Position numbers and translations under genes: made by a program. Under the pieces are notes generated by a model. It was not told where the DNA came from. It did no database searches and saw nothing but the letters and a program-made list of their open reading frames with translations. From the NCBI RefSeq assembly GCF_900104845.1, contig NZ_FNSR01000002.1, positions 1,550,001 to 1,614,000 of the forward strand: a DNA stretch of 64,000 nucleotides. The letters are read 5' to 3'. Shown here piece after piece: positions 43,462-52,685 of the stretch (the first letter of the stretch is position 1; every line of letters begins with the position of its first letter). Source of the stretch: Paraburkholderia caballeronis (GTDB lineage: Bacteria > Pseudomonadota > Gammaproteobacteria > Burkholderiales > Burkholderiaceae).

Positions 43462-44910
43462 ATGACTTACGAGTCGAGCAACGCATCGGCGCTGGCCGCG
43501 CCGGCCGACGCGCCGCATACGGGCGGACTGCGGCGCAATTATCTGAACCTGCCCGAACTGATCGCGCAGTCGATCGGCCTCGTCGGCGTATCGGGCGGCA
43601 TCGGCGTGCTGATTCCGGCCGTCTTCGCGACGGCGGGCAACGGCACGTGGCTCGCGTATGTGTTCGCGATCGTCGCGCTGCTGTTCTCGTCGTGGAGCAT
43701 TTCGATCTTCGCGCGCGACTCCGCTTCGCCGGGCGCGCTGTATTCGTATGTGTCCGCCGGCATCGGCCCGCTCTGGGGGGCGATCTGCGGATGGTCGCTG
43801 CTGATCGCCTATGCGCTCGCGGCGGCGGGCATCCTGCAAGGCACGCTCAGCACGTTCCTCGTGCTCGGGCGCGAAGTCGGCCTGCTCGGCGGCACGGTGT
43901 CGACGAGTGTCACGCTCGGCCTCACCGTCGTCACCGCGTTTGCCGCGTGGTACATCGCGTTTCGCGACATCCGCCTGTCCACGCGCTTCACGCTGCTGGT
44001 CGAACTGGCGACGCTGCTGCTGATCGCGATCGTCGTGATCGGCACGATCGCGTTCGGCGGGCATCCGGTCGATCGCGCGCAGATCGCGCTGGACGGCGTG
44101 AAGCCGACGCAGCTGCAACTGGGCATGGTGCTGGCGTTCTTCAGCTTCACCGGATTCGAGAGCGCGACCGTGCTCGGCGCGGAAGCGAAGGACCCGTTCC
44201 GGGCGATTCCGCGCGCGGTGGTGATCAGCGTCGTCGGGCCGGCGGTCTTTTTCGTGATCGGCGCGTATGGGCTCGTCAGCGCGTTCCAGGGGCAGACGCC
44301 GGCGCTCGATCACGTCGATGGTCCGCTCGCGGTGCTCGCGCATCGGCTCGGCGCGGGCTGGGTCGGCGTGTTGATCGACGCGGGCGTGTCGCTGAGTTTC
44401 TTCGCCGCGTTTTTCTCGTCGATCAACGCGGCGGCGCGCATCGTCTACACGTTCGGCCGCCAGGGGCTGCTGCACGAACTGACCGGCCGCGCGCACGAGA
44501 CGAATGCGACGCCGCACGTCGCCGTCGCGCTCGTCGCGCTGCTGTCGCTCGTGACCGCGCTCGTGTTCACCGCGCACGGCACCGCGCTGCTCGATTCGTA
44601 TGGGTATCTGAGTTCGATCGCGACCTACGGCTGGCTGCTCGCGTACGTGCTGGTCGCGATCGGCGCGCCGCTGTATCTGCGCCGCCAGGGCCGGTTGAAG
44701 GCGGCGCACGTGGTGGTGAGCGTCGTCGCCGTTGCGCTGCTTGCGATTCCGCTGATCGGCAGCGTGTACCCGGCGCCGGACGGCGTGTATGCGCGGTTGC
44801 CGTACGTGTTCCTCGCGCTGCTTGCGGTCGGGCTCGCGTGGTTCGTCGTGCTGCGCGCGCGTGCTCCGGAGCGTCTGCGCGAGCTTGAAGAGGATCTGTT
44901 GACGAAGTAG
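43462..44910 (+). CDS. APC-superfamily amino acid/amine permease
   Basis: A 482-aa transporter with about 12 helices. The family pattern includes LPELIAQSIGLVGVSGGIGVLIPAVFATAGNGTWLAYVFAIVALLFSSW in helices 1-2 and FFSFTGFESATVLGAEAKDPFRAIPRAVV in helices 6-7. It lies 38 bp after the monooxygenase with AGGAA before the ATG, so it is probably part of the same operon and imports the organosulfur substrate (for example a sulfur-containing amino acid). This substrate assignment is inferred from position. Confidence 0.88.
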   Translation: MTYESSNASALAAPADAPHTGGLRRNYLNLPELIAQSIGLVGVSGGIGVLIPAVFATAGNGTWLAYVFAIVALLFSSWSISIFARDSASPGALYSYVSAGIGPLWGAICGWSLLIAYALAAAGILQGTLSTFLVLGREVGLLGGTVSTSVTLGLTVVTAFAAWYIAFRDIRLSTRFTLLVELATLLLIAIVVIGTIAFGGHPVDRAQIALDGVKPTQLQLGMVLAFFSFTGFESATVLGAEAKDPFRAIPRAVVISVVGPAVFFVIGAYGLVSAFQGQTPALDHVDGPLAVLAHRLGAGWVGVLIDAGVSLSFFAAFFSSINAAARIVYTFGRQGLLHELTGRAHETNATPHVAVALVALLSLVTALVFTAHGTALLDSYGYLSSIATYGWLLAYVLVAIGAPLYLRRQGRLKAAHVVVSVVAVALLAIPLIGSVYPAPDGVYARLPYVFLALLAVGLAWFVVLRARAPERLRELEEDLLTK

Positions 44911-44927
44911 CGAGCCGGCGGGCGGTT

Positions 44928-46553
44928 CTACAGCGTCACGGACCGGCGCGCCATCTCCGGGGCTGGATCGCCCGCGCTGACGCCGACCGGCGGCGGCGGC
45001 ATCACGCGGTTGCGGCCGGCCGCCTTCGCCTCGTACAGCCACTGGTCGGCTTCGCGAATCAGCCGCTCCGGTCCCGTGTCGGCGTGCGCGCCGGCCGCGC
45101 CGTCGAACGAACCGACGCCGATGCTGATGCTCAACACGCCGCCCGGACTGCGGTCATGCGGATGGCGTTTCGCGAGCACGGCCGCGCGGATTCTCTCCGC
45201 GACCTCGATTGCGCCGGCCAGCGCGGTGTCCGGCAGCAGCACGCAGAATTCCTCGCCGCCGTAGCGCCCCGCGAAGTCGCCCGGGCGGTGCAGACTGTCC
45301 GCGACGCAGCGCGCGATCAGCTTCAGCGCGTCATCGCCGGCCGGATGCCCATAGAGGTCGTTGTACGACTTGAAGTTGTCGACGTCGACCATCAGCACCG
45401 CAAGCGGCTGCCGGGTGCGCTGCGCGACGCGCCACGCGATGTCGAGCGTCGTATCGAGCGCGCGCCGCGTGCCGAGGCCGGTGAGCCCGTCGGTGTCGGC
45501 CAGCCGCTTCAGTTGCCGCTCCATCTCCAGCCGTCTGCGGAACTGCTTCGCGAGCAGGATCGACATCGCGACGAGCAGCAGGTCGAGCACGCCCATCACG
45601 CTGCCGATGATCCACGCGCGCTGCGTCCATTCGGCGTAGATGTCGCGCGTCGCCAGCGCGACGACGACGACCAGCGGATATTTGCCGACGTGCGAGAAGC
45701 TGTACAGGCGCTGCGCGCCGTCGAGCGCCGCGAAGCCGATGAACGAGCCGCTGCCCGGCGTGTCGCGAAGGAGCGGCCGCACCGACGCGGCGGCCGAGAT
45801 GTTGCGGCCGATGTCCGCTTCGCGATACGGCCGCCGCATCAGCACGGTGCCGTCCGTGCGCAGCAGCGTGATGGAGCCGTGCGGGCCGAGCGTCATGCCG
45901 GCGAATAACCGCCGGAAGTAGTTCAGCCGCAGCGTGCCGACCACGATGCCGGCGAACTGTCCGCGCGGATCGTCGATGCGCCGGCTCAGGCCGATCGCCT
46001 GCCCTTCGCCCGCGAGCCGCGACAGGAACGGCTTGCTGATGTACAGCCCCGCGTCGGCCGTCTGCTGCTGGACCTTGAAGTAGTCGTTGTCGCTGAGGTC
46101 GATCGCGCCCGGCCGCACCGAGCGCGAATCGAGCACGACGTTGCCGTCCGCGTCGGTGACCAGCACCGAGCCCATGTCGCGCGCGTTGGTCGAGCGGTCG
46201 AACAGGGCGAGATGGCGGACCTCGGGCGGCGACTGGAGCACCGCCGGATTCGTCGCGCCGTCGAGCACTTCCTGAATCGAGAGTTCGTAGAATTCGACGT
46301 TCCGCTCGATGTCGCGCTCCAGGATCACCGACAGGCTTTCGGTCGTGTCGCGCGCCCGCGCGAGCGCGTCCTCGCGCATCTCGTACAGCGACACGGCGAC
46401 GACGCACGCGGTGGCGAGCGCGCCGACGATGCCCGCGATCGCGAACAGGAACGGCCGCGTGATGAAAACGCCGGCGAGCCTCGTCAGCGGCATCGGACGA
46501 CGGCGGTCGGCGGCGTTTCCGGTGCGCGGGCCGTGGATCATTGCGGCGCCCAT
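44928..46553 (-). CDS. Membrane-bound diguanylate cyclase (dCache-GGDEF)
   Basis: A 541-aa inner-membrane sensor enzyme. A helix at about residues 34-56 and another at about 313-336 flank a periplasmic dCache-type ligand domain (SVLVTDADGNVVLDSRS, SDNDYFKVQQQTADAGLYISKPFLSRLAGEGQAIGLSRRI). The cytoplasmic GGDEF domain has the intact active site GGEEF at 432-436 and an RxxD inhibitory site (RPGD, 423-426), so it should make c-di-GMP and be product-inhibited. No EAL domain. Start choice among Met1, Met5 and Met21 is uncertain because none has a clear ribosome site. Confidence 0.92.
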   Translation of the reverse strand: MGAAMIHGPRTGNAADRRRPMPLTRLAGVFITRPFLFAIAGIVGALATACVVAVSLYEMREDALARARDTTESLSVILERDIERNVEFYELSIQEVLDGATNPAVLQSPPEVRHLALFDRSTNARDMGSVLVTDADGNVVLDSRSVRPGAIDLSDNDYFKVQQQTADAGLYISKPFLSRLAGEGQAIGLSRRIDDPRGQFAGIVVGTLRLNYFRRLFAGMTLGPHGSITLLRTDGTVLMRRPYREADIGRNISAAASVRPLLRDTPGSGSFIGFAALDGAQRLYSFSHVGKYPLVVVVALATRDIYAEWTQRAWIIGSVMGVLDLLLVAMSILLAKQFRRRLEMERQLKRLADTDGLTGLGTRRALDTTLDIAWRVAQRTRQPLAVLMVDVDNFKSYNDLYGHPAGDDALKLIARCVADSLHRPGDFAGRYGGEEFCVLLPDTALAGAIEVAERIRAAVLAKRHPHDRSPGGVLSISIGVGSFDGAAGAHADTGPERLIREADQWLYEAKAAGRNRVMPPPPVGVSAGDPAPEMARRSVTL

Positions 46554-47258
46554 CGGAGCGTGCCGACGGCCGTCAGGCGTTCGGGCCGCGACGATGCCCG
46601 CATGGCTACGCGTTCCCGCCGTGGCGCGCGAGTCGTGGTGCGGTTCACGGTCGAGTGAATTTCATGGGGTTTGCTGGTTTCATGCTTTGCGCGCGCCGCA
46701 TTCGATTCCGATATGTTTTTGTCCGGAGAAAATGCAGTGTCGCTTCAATTCGGGTTATTGCCGATATTCGCGGAAACCGGATTGTCGTTTTGAAGACAAT
46801 TCGTAAATCTGCCGCAGGCGGGTTGAACGGAAAAATAATGCGACCGCCGCAGAACCGCCGCGCCGGCTGGGCGGGACGCCCGCGCGGCGACGCGACCCTG
46901 CAGCCTGTCCACGCGGGCGCGCGCTGTTTTTCACATCGGATTGTCCCATTTCGGTTCTATCGCCGGCATTAATCGGCAGGCTCAAAAGCCGCCATTGACT
47001 CCTCGCCTTCGCTAACGGCATTTCTTGATAAAACTTTAAGCCAGATCAATGTGGTCAATTCGCCGCAGGTTTTTCAATTAAATGAAAACTGAATGCGTTA
47101 TGGCGTAGACTCCGCGATCGAACTGGCGATCGGTTTCGATCGAGCGCGACGGGCATGCCGCCGCGCTCCGGCCAGCGGGATTGAACAATAACGATCATCT
47201 TCGAGCGCCACGCTGCGAACCGGGCAGCGCCGCGTCGAATCCATCCGGGGAACCCTCC
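46554..47258. other. 705-bp divergent region between GGDEF and chemoreceptor genes
   Basis: The longest gene-free stretch of the window. It is markedly AT-richer at 46680-46850 and 47000-47100, with a GC-rich island at 46850-46925 containing the hairpin-forming GGGCGGGACGCCC. Open frames on both strands show no protein-family resemblance. I found no convincing flagellar sigma-28 promoter before the chemoreceptor. It could hold a small RNA or a long regulated leader. Confidence 0.5.
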
Positions 47259-48722
47259 ATGCTAGCCGATATGCCGGGCCGCGCCGAGCCGCAGCCGACG
47301 ACGCGCGCAACCAGGACCGCTGCCGGCGGCGCGTTGCGCGACATCGCGAAACAGGCCGACGTCGTCACGTATTTCACGCTGGTCTGTTCCGCGCTCGCCG
47401 CGGTGCTGATCGGCCAACACTACTTCGAGACGCAACTCGCCGTCGTCGGCAGCCTGGTGCTCGTGGCGGCCGGCAGCGCCGCGTTCTTCGGCGCGCGCGG
47501 CACCGCGCTGTCGTGCGCGGTGCTCACGCTGTGCAATGCGGCCGCGGTCGCGCTGCACATCCAGGTGTCGCACGGCACGACCGAGTTCCACTTCGGCGTG
47601 TTCGTGCTGCTCGGCCTGCTGCTCGTCTATCGCGACTGGCGTCCGCTCGTGCTGGCGGCCGGGTTCTTCGCGGTCCATCACGTTGCGTTCGACCGGCTTC
47701 AGGCGCTCGACTTCGCGGTGTTCTGCACCGAGCACGCGAATTTCCCGCGGATGCTGCTGCACGCGACCTACGTGGTCGTGCAGACCGCGATCGAGATCGT
47801 GCTCGCGCGGCAGCTGCATGCGGCGGCGGTCGAGGCGGCCGAACTGGCGACGGTCGTGCGCCGCATCGATCGCGACGGCAAGGTGTGTCTCGCGCTCGGC
47901 GACTTCGACGTCAGCGCGCCGACCGCCGTCGCGCTGAAGACGACGATCGAGAAGATGCAGGCGTCGATGCACGACGTGAGCACGAGCACGTCGCACGTCG
48001 AGCAGGCGGCGATGGAGATCGCGAACGGCAACGCGGATCTGAGCCGGCGCACCGAAAGCGGCGCGCACGACCTTCAGCAGACCGCGGCGTCGATGCAGGC
48101 GTTCGCGGGGACCGTCAAGCAGAACGCGGAGCATGCGGAGCAGGCGAGCCGTCTCGCCGATGACGCGTCGGTCGTGGCTCGCGACGGCGGCGCGGTCGTC
48201 GCGCAGGTCGTGCAGACGATGCAGGCGATCGCGGCCAGCTCGGGCAAGGTGGTCGACATCATCGGCGTGATCGAAGGCATCGCGTTCCAGACCAACATCC
48301 TCGCGTTGAACGCTGCGGTCGAGGCGGCGCGCGCGGGCGAACAGGGGCGCGGTTTCGCGGTGGTCGCGTCCGAAGTGCGCAGCCTCGCGCAACGCTCGGC
48401 GACCGCCGCGAAGGAAATCAAGCAGTTGATCGAGGAGGCGGCGGGCAACGTGGATGCGGGCACGCGTCTCGTCGACGAAGCCGGTGCGACGACGCAGAGC
48501 GTCGTGAACAGCATCCGGCGTCTGGCGGACCTGATGGGCGAGATCACCGCCGCGAGCCAGGATCAGGCGCAGGGCATCGAGCAGGTGCATCGCGTGATCG
48601 AGCAGATGGACGATGCGACCCGGCGCAATGCGGCGCTGGTCGAAGAGGCCGCGGCGGCGTCGGCTTCGCTGCACGAGTCGACGCAGACGCTCAGGCAGGT
48701 GGTCGGGGTGTTCGTGCTGTAG
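47259..48722 (+). CDS. Methyl-accepting chemotaxis protein with polytopic membrane sensor
   Basis: A 487-aa chemoreceptor. Instead of a periplasmic ligand domain it has about six closely packed helices in the first ~190 residues. Conserved histidines lie at or near helix ends: [45 protein letters not shown]. The signalling domain contains the canonical hairpin tip [45 protein letters not shown] and ends without a CheR-docking pentapeptide. The ATG at 47259 has GGGGAA about 7 nt upstream. A strong terminator follows. The ligand is unknown; sensing of a membrane-soluble or redox cue is plausible. Confidence 0.9.
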   Translation: MLADMPGRAEPQPTTRATRTAAGGALRDIAKQADVVTYFTLVCSALAAVLIGQHYFETQLAVVGSLVLVAAGSAAFFGARGTALSCAVLTLCNAAAVALHIQVSHGTTEFHFGVFVLLGLLLVYRDWRPLVLAAGFFAVHHVAFDRLQALDFAVFCTEHANFPRMLLHATYVVVQTAIEIVLARQLHAAAVEAAELATVVRRIDRDGKVCLALGDFDVSAPTAVALKTTIEKMQASMHDVSTSTSHVEQAAMEIANGNADLSRRTESGAHDLQQTAASMQAFAGTVKQNAEHAEQASRLADDASVVARDGGAVVAQVVQTMQAIAASSGKVVDIIGVIEGIAFQTNILALNAAVEAARAGEQGRGFAVVASEVRSLAQRSATAAKEIKQLIEEAAGNVDAGTRLVDEAGATTQSVVNSIRRLADLMGEITAASQDQAQGIEQVHRVIEQMDDATRRNAALVEEAAAASASLHESTQTLRQVVGVFVL

Positions 48723-48738
48723 CGGTTCGGGTCGGACG

Positions 48739-48767
48739 CGGGCCTGCCGGAGCGGGCAGGCCCGTTT
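48739..48767 (+). terminator. Rho-independent terminator after the chemoreceptor gene
   Basis: CGGGCCTGCC and GGCAGGCCCG form a perfect 10-bp stem with a 6-nt loop, followed by TTTCTG. It begins 17 nt after the stop codon. Confidence 0.85.
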
Positions 48768-48815
48768 CTGCATGGGTGTTTCGGGATCAGCCTGACTGCC
48801 TGCCGGCGGCGACAC

Positions 48816-49196
48816 TCATTCCACGAGCTTGGCCCGCAGACGCCGGTATTCGTCTTCGCTGATCGATCCGCCCGATTTCAGCCGGTCGAGTTTTTCGAGT
48901 TCGTCCGCGACGCTGAACCCGACGACCTGGCGCAGTTCGTCGCGCGCCTGCTGCGCCCGTTCCTGATTGCGCCCGGCCATGCCGCGGCCCTGCGTGAGCA
49001 GGTACGCGAATATGCCGATATACGGCAGCACGATCAGCAGGATCACCCACAACACTTTGCCGATGCCGGATACGTCGCTGCGGCGGAACAGGTCGCTCGA
49101 AATCGTGATGAAAAGCCAGAACCACAAGATGAACATGAAGACGGAAAAGACGTCGACGATGAAGTTCGCAAACGAGAAGCCTCCGGTAAATATCAT
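48816..49196 (-). CDS. PLDc_N / SHOCT-domain membrane protein
   Basis: A 126-aa protein. Two hydrophobic helices in the first ~70 residues (FSVFMFILWFWLFITI and IGKVLWVILLIVLPYIGIFAYLLTQGRGM) form a PLDc_N-type membrane module. The C-terminal SHOCT motif reads ELEKLDRLKSGGSISEDEYRRLRAKLVE. Such proteins are widespread and usually of unknown function; SHOCT is thought to mediate oligomerisation. It is convergent with the chemoreceptor gene. Confidence 0.88.
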   Translation of the reverse strand: MIFTGGFSFANFIVDVFSVFMFILWFWLFITISSDLFRRSDVSGIGKVLWVILLIVLPYIGIFAYLLTQGRGMAGRNQERAQQARDELRQVVGFSVADELEKLDRLKSGGSISEDEYRRLRAKLVE

Positions 49197-49592
49197 TTAG
49201 ATTCTCCGTGGTTCAGGTGAGGAGCTTCACTTATTACCAGAATCCGTAAAAACGGGGTTCGTGGCGGTGCGGTGGTTTGCTGGCGTTCGATGCGGCGGGG
49301 GCGTTGGGGTTTCGAGGCTGGTGGAATGCGGCGAGTTAATTGCGCATACACCTACATAACGCTGCGCTCCCGGCTCTCTTTTTGATGGCATTTCCCGGCG
49401 GTGCGAATAGGACTTTCAGACGTATTGCATCGACGCATCTTCATTGGATGGGCGACGCGTCGCAACTAACGGTCAAGCCCGGCGAGACCCTCGAAATTGC
49501 CGGGATTGAAGCGTCGACAGTTCGCCTGGCTGGTCAACAGCCTGTGGGGGAAGCGACCCGCCAGGTCAACGCGCGTTCAGTTGCAGCTCCGC
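49197..49592. other. 396-bp region without an assignable gene
   Basis: A frame from 49340 to beyond 49592 encodes LHWMGDASQLTVKPGETLEIAGIEASTVRLAGQ, which might be a degraded small beta-sheet protein, but it has no ribosome site and runs into the antisense of the next gene. Another frame from 49497 contains LKRRQFAWLVNSLWGKR. I cannot assign either. The left end must hold the promoter of the PLDc_N/SHOCT gene. Confidence 0.4.
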
Positions 49593-49826
49593 TCAACGAT
49601 TCCCGTCGAGCAGATCGTTCAGCAGGTCGTCGAACGCGGCCTGCGCGTCTTCGAGTTCCTGCAATGCGGCGTCGAAGGTCTGAAGCGCGAATTGCGACGG
49701 CCGGCCGTCGCCGTCGGGCGGGAATTGCGACTGCAGCGACGTGAATGCGGTCTTGACCCGTTGCGTCGCGGTCAGCACGCGCTCCATCGCGAGCGTTTCC
49801 TCGGCACGTGCGTCGGCGGGATTCAT
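49593..49826 (-). CDS. Small hypothetical protein, helical and acidic
   Basis: A 77-aa cytosolic protein rich in charged residues (RAEETLAMERVLTATQRVKTAF, then FDAALQELEDAQAAFDDLLNDLLDGN), probably two helices. GGAG lies 6 nt before the ATG at 49826, which supports it as a real gene. I recognise no family. It stands alone between the DUF-free region and the Lrp gene on the same strand. Confidence 0.65.
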   Translation of the reverse strand: MNPADARAEETLAMERVLTATQRVKTAFTSLQSQFPPDGDGRPSQFALQTFDAALQELEDAQAAFDDLLNDLLDGNR

Positions 49827-49883
49827 GGGAGGCTCCGGTTGAAGAGGTGAATAGAAAGGAAGCGGAGGGTGGACGGCCGGGGC

Positions 49884-50348
49884 TCACGACACCGGCAGCC
49901 GTCCGTCGGCCTTGACCTCGCGAAGCGACAGCGACGACTCCACCGCCGTCACGCCAGGCAGGCTGCGCAGCTGGTCGCGCAGGAACGTGCCGTAGTCGTC
50001 GAGATCGCGCGCGACGATCTGCAACAGATAGTCCGCGCTACCGGATACGTTGTGGCACGACAGGATACGCTCGATCGCGCAGACTTCGCGCTCGAAGCGG
50101 TCCGCGAGCGTGCGGTCGTGAACCGCGAAGCGCACGAGCACGAACGCGACCACGCCGAAGCCGAGCGACTGCCGCGACAGCATCGCGCGATACCGTTCGA
50201 TGTAGCCGTCCTGTTCGAGCCGCCGCAAGCGGCGTGCGCAAGGCGTTTCGCTGAGCCCGACGAGTTCCGCGAGCCGTGCGTTGGACAGTCGCCCGTCCGC
50301 TTGCAGCGCGTTCAGGATTGCGCGGTCGATCTTGTCGATGTCGTTCAT
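49884..50348 (-). CDS. Lrp/AsnC-family transcriptional regulator
   Basis: A 154-aa regulator. The HTH reads IDRAILNALQADGRLSNARLAELVGLSETPCARRLRRLEQDGYIERY; the RAM ligand domain follows (ILSCHNVSGSADYLLQIVARDLDDYGTFLRDQLRSLPGVTAVESSLSL). It is divergent from a LysE-type exporter with 138 bp between starts, the standard arrangement in which an Lrp-type protein senses an amino acid and switches on its export. Confidence 0.93.
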   Translation of the reverse strand: MNDIDKIDRAILNALQADGRLSNARLAELVGLSETPCARRLRRLEQDGYIERYRAMLSRQSLGFGVVAFVLVRFAVHDRTLADRFEREVCAIERILSCHNVSGSADYLLQIVARDLDDYGTFLRDQLRSLPGVTAVESSLSLREVKADGRLPVS

Positions 50349-50395
50349 TGGGGAAGGGGAATTGTCGCGTCGTGTGAACAGATGTTAGCGCAATC

Positions 50396-50434
50396 CGCCA
50401 ATTCATGGCGAGACAGCCACGAAAATCGCCAATA
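50396..50434. promoter_or_regulatory. CGCCA dyad region between Lrp and LysE genes
   Basis: CGCCA-ATTCA-TGGCG at 50396-50410 is an inverted repeat with 5-bp arms; a further TCGCCAAT lies at 50426-50433. Spaced dyads of this type are plausible sites for the adjacent Lrp-family protein. The motif itself is not diagnostic. Confidence 0.35.
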
Positions 50435-50486
50435 TTCCCTCCGTCGACAGCGGCAACATGGAGCCCTTAACAACAAGAGGCTACCC

Positions 50487-51113
50487 ATGATCTCCGTTCA
50501 CCTGCTGCTGATGTTCGTCGTCGCCCTGATCGTCGTTTGCGCGCTGCCAGGCGCGGACATGGCGCTCGTGATGCAGACGAGCCTGAGCCGCGGCGCCGCA
50601 AGCGGGTTCGCGGCGGCGGCCGGTCTCGGCGTGTCGCGCGCGATCCACGTGACGCTGTCCGCGTGCGGGATGGCCGCGCTGCTGCGCAGCGCGCCGTGGC
50701 TTTACGAGGCCGTGCGTTATGGCGGCGCGGTGTACCTCGCGTGGATCGCGGTGCAGATATTCCGCGCGCCGATGTTCACGCCGCCGGCCGCGAACGCGGA
50801 CGCGGTGGCCCGGCTGCGCCGCGTGTGTTTCGTGAAAGGTCTGCTGACGAACCTGCTGAACCCGAAGGCGCTGCTGTTCTGCTCGGTGCTGCTGCCGCAG
50901 TTCCTGCGTCCCGAGGCGGGGCGGATCGGAACGCAGATGCTCGAACTGGGCGTGATTCTCGTGATCGTCTGCGCGACATTCGATGCGCTGTACGTGATCG
51001 GCGCCGCGCGGATCGCCGGCTGGCTGCGCGCCCATCCGTTCGCGCAGAACGCGCAGCGCTGGCTTTTCTCGTCGGCGCTGGTCGCGTTCGCGGTGCGCCT
51101 CTCGCTCGACTGA
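50487..51113 (+). CDS. LysE-family exporter (divergent from Lrp regulator)
   Basis: A 208-aa membrane protein with about six helices. The family start is HLLLMFVVALIVVCALPGADMALVMQTSLSRGAASGFAAAAGLGVSRAIHV, with LPGAD in place of SPGP, and the central GLLTNLLNPKALLFCSVLLPQFLRPE is diagnostic of LysE/RhtB transporters. It probably exports an amino acid under control of the divergent Lrp-type regulator. AAGAGG lies about 7 nt before the ATG. Confidence 0.9.
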   Translation: MISVHLLLMFVVALIVVCALPGADMALVMQTSLSRGAASGFAAAAGLGVSRAIHVTLSACGMAALLRSAPWLYEAVRYGGAVYLAWIAVQIFRAPMFTPPAANADAVARLRRVCFVKGLLTNLLNPKALLFCSVLLPQFLRPEAGRIGTQMLELGVILVIVCATFDALYVIGAARIAGWLRAHPFAQNAQRWLFSSALVAFAVRLSLD

Positions 51114-51137
51114 AGCGGGAGGCCGGACGGCGGCTGG

Positions 51138-51165
51138 CGGCGGCGCGCCATCGCGCGCGCCGCCG
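51138..51165. terminator. Strong hairpin between convergent LysE and DUF1993 genes
   Basis: CGGCGGCGCGC and GCGCGCCGCCG form a perfect 11-bp stem with a 6-nt loop. It lies in the 76-bp space between two convergent genes and could stop transcription from both sides, although neither side has a run of T residues. Confidence 0.5.
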
Positions 51166-51189
51166 ACGCTGAACGAAACCGTGTCCGCG

Positions 51190-51702
51190 TCAGGCGTTGG
51201 GCTTGCCGAGGTAGTCGAGCTTGCCCACTTCCACACCGTTGTGACGCAGGATGTCGTACGCGGTGGTCAGGTGGAAATAGAAGTTGGGCAGCGCGAAATA
51301 CAGCAGATAGTTCTGGCCGGTGAACTCGATCGGGCCGCTGCGCATCTTCAGCGTGATGCTGCGTTCCTCGGAGCCGTCGATCTGCGCGGCCGAGAACGTT
51401 TTCAGGAAGTCGATCGTCTTCTGGATGCGCGCATGCAGTTCGTCGAACGTCACTTCGACGTCGTCGAATTTCGGCGCTTCCACATCCGCGAGCCGCGCGG
51501 CGCAGCCCTTCGCGGTGTCGGTCGCGATGTGGATCTGGCGCGCAAACGGCAGCATGTCGGGGAAGAGCCGCGCGCCGGTCAGCGCGGTCGGGTCGATCTG
51601 CTTCTCGGCCGCATGCGCCTGCGCCTTGCCGATGATGTGTTGCAGGTTGCCGAGGCCGCGAATCAGCACCGGCACCGATGCCTGGAACATGGAAATGGAC
51701 AT
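51190..51702 (-). CDS. DUF1993 family protein
   Basis: A 170-aa protein with the DUF1993 pattern: SISMFQASVPVLIRGLGNLQHIIGKAQAHA, LFPDMLPFARQIHIATDTAKGCAARL, DELHARIQKTIDFLKTF, and a C-terminal NYLLYFALPNFYFHLTTAYDILRHNGVEVGKLDYLG. It belongs to the DinB-like four-helix fold; the conserved His in FYFHLTTAYDILRHNG could be metal-linked. No activity is established. The start at 51702 begins the conserved domain. It is monocistronic. Confidence 0.88.
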   Translation of the reverse strand: MSISMFQASVPVLIRGLGNLQHIIGKAQAHAAEKQIDPTALTGARLFPDMLPFARQIHIATDTAKGCAARLADVEAPKFDDVEVTFDELHARIQKTIDFLKTFSAAQIDGSEERSITLKMRSGPIEFTGQNYLLYFALPNFYFHLTTAYDILRHNGVEVGKLDYLGKPNA

Positions 51703-52079
51703 GGGAATTCCTCGTTTCTTCGAATGGGCTCGCGCCGGTCCACGACGGAGTCCGGCGGGCGAGCCATTATCCGCTATCGGGTCGCGGGTCGCCATCGGCC
51801 GAACGGCATGGTGTTCGCAACGCGTACGCATCGGCATGATGACTGGAACGGGCAGTCGCGGATCGGCGGGTTTCTCGCCAGCCGCTATCCGGTCTTGGAT
51901 TAAAAGATCGGGATGGCGAAATATCGGCCGGTAATTCGCCCATGAAGCACGGCCATTCGATCAGATGTAACGGAATATTATGTGATGCCTATGCGAATCT
52001 AGTTTTCATTATCTGTTTTGAATGTGTTTTAATTGCCTCGCGAAGATCATCCAGTCCGCATCGCAAGGTGCACCGAGGT
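51703..52079. other. 377-bp region between DUF1993 and an HNH-like gene
   Basis: No gene is apparent. A hairpin with arms GGCGAA and TTCGCC (51915-51920 and 51935-51940) and a TA-rich segment at 51965-52035 are the visible structures; the latter probably contains the promoter of the gene at 52080. Confidence 0.4.
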
Positions 52080-52685
52080 ATGAAGGCAAGAAACACACGC
52101 AGGCGCGGCATCGTCCGTTGCGCCGTCGAACGCTTCGAGCATCGCCGTGACGCACGGGCGCGTGTCGCTCGTGCATTGCATATCGCCGTGCTGGTGCTCG
52201 TCGCCGGCGGCGCGATGCAGCGCGCGCCGGCGAAGGCGCAGGAAAGGCAACTGCTCGACACGCGCGTCACGCAGCAGTCGGTGGCCGACACGATCTGTCG
52301 CCCGGGTTATGCGGACACGGTATCGCCGTCGCTCGACGAGATCATGGCGCACAAGAGCCGGCTGCTCGCCGCGCGCGGGATCGATCCGGACGACGGGATG
52401 TCGTATGCGCTGGACCGGCGCGTGCCGATCGTGCTCGGCGGCTCGCCGAACGCGCTCGCGAACTTCGACCTGCTGCCGTGGGCGGGCCGCAACGGCGAGC
52501 GGCGCAAGGAACTGGTGACCGCGCGTCTGAAGCGTTGCGTGTGCGCGGGGCGGATGAGTCTCGCCGACGCGCAGGCGGCGATCGTCGGCAACTGGACGAG
52601 CCAGTACGGGCAGATCGCGCGCATGTCGTGCGACGGCGGCGCGACGGACACCGACACGGCGGGGCGCGACGATGACGGTTCCTGA
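52080..52685 (+). CDS. Degenerate HNH-endonuclease-like protein
   Basis: A 201-aa protein with a basic leader and one hydrophobic segment (LHIAVLVLVAGGAMQRAPAKAQ), probably exported or membrane-anchored. The rest resembles exported HNH-fold proteins: QQSVADTICRPGYADTVSPS at the start, YALDRRVPIVLGGSPNALANFDLLPW, RRKELVTARLKRCVCAGRMSLADAQAAIVGNWTSQYGQI at the end. In relatives the middle reads DHLxPLELGG...NLWPE; here the His is Arg (LDRR), so metal-dependent cleavage is unlikely. GAGG shortly before 52080 supports the start. Confidence 0.7.
   Translation: MKARNTRRRGIVRCAVERFEHRRDARARVARALHIAVLVLVAGGAMQRAPAKAQERQLLDTRVTQQSVADTICRPGYADTVSPSLDEIMAHKSRLLAARGIDPDDGMSYALDRRVPIVLGGSPNALANFDLLPWAGRNGERRKELVTARLKRCVCAGRMSLADAQAAIVGNWTSQYGQIARMSCDGGATDTDTAGRDDDGS

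Noticed and set aside
49497..49592. Short frame with LKRRQFAWLVNSLWGKR, considered as a transposase fragment
   Set aside because: Too short to match any transposase family, with no inverted repeats or target duplications nearby.
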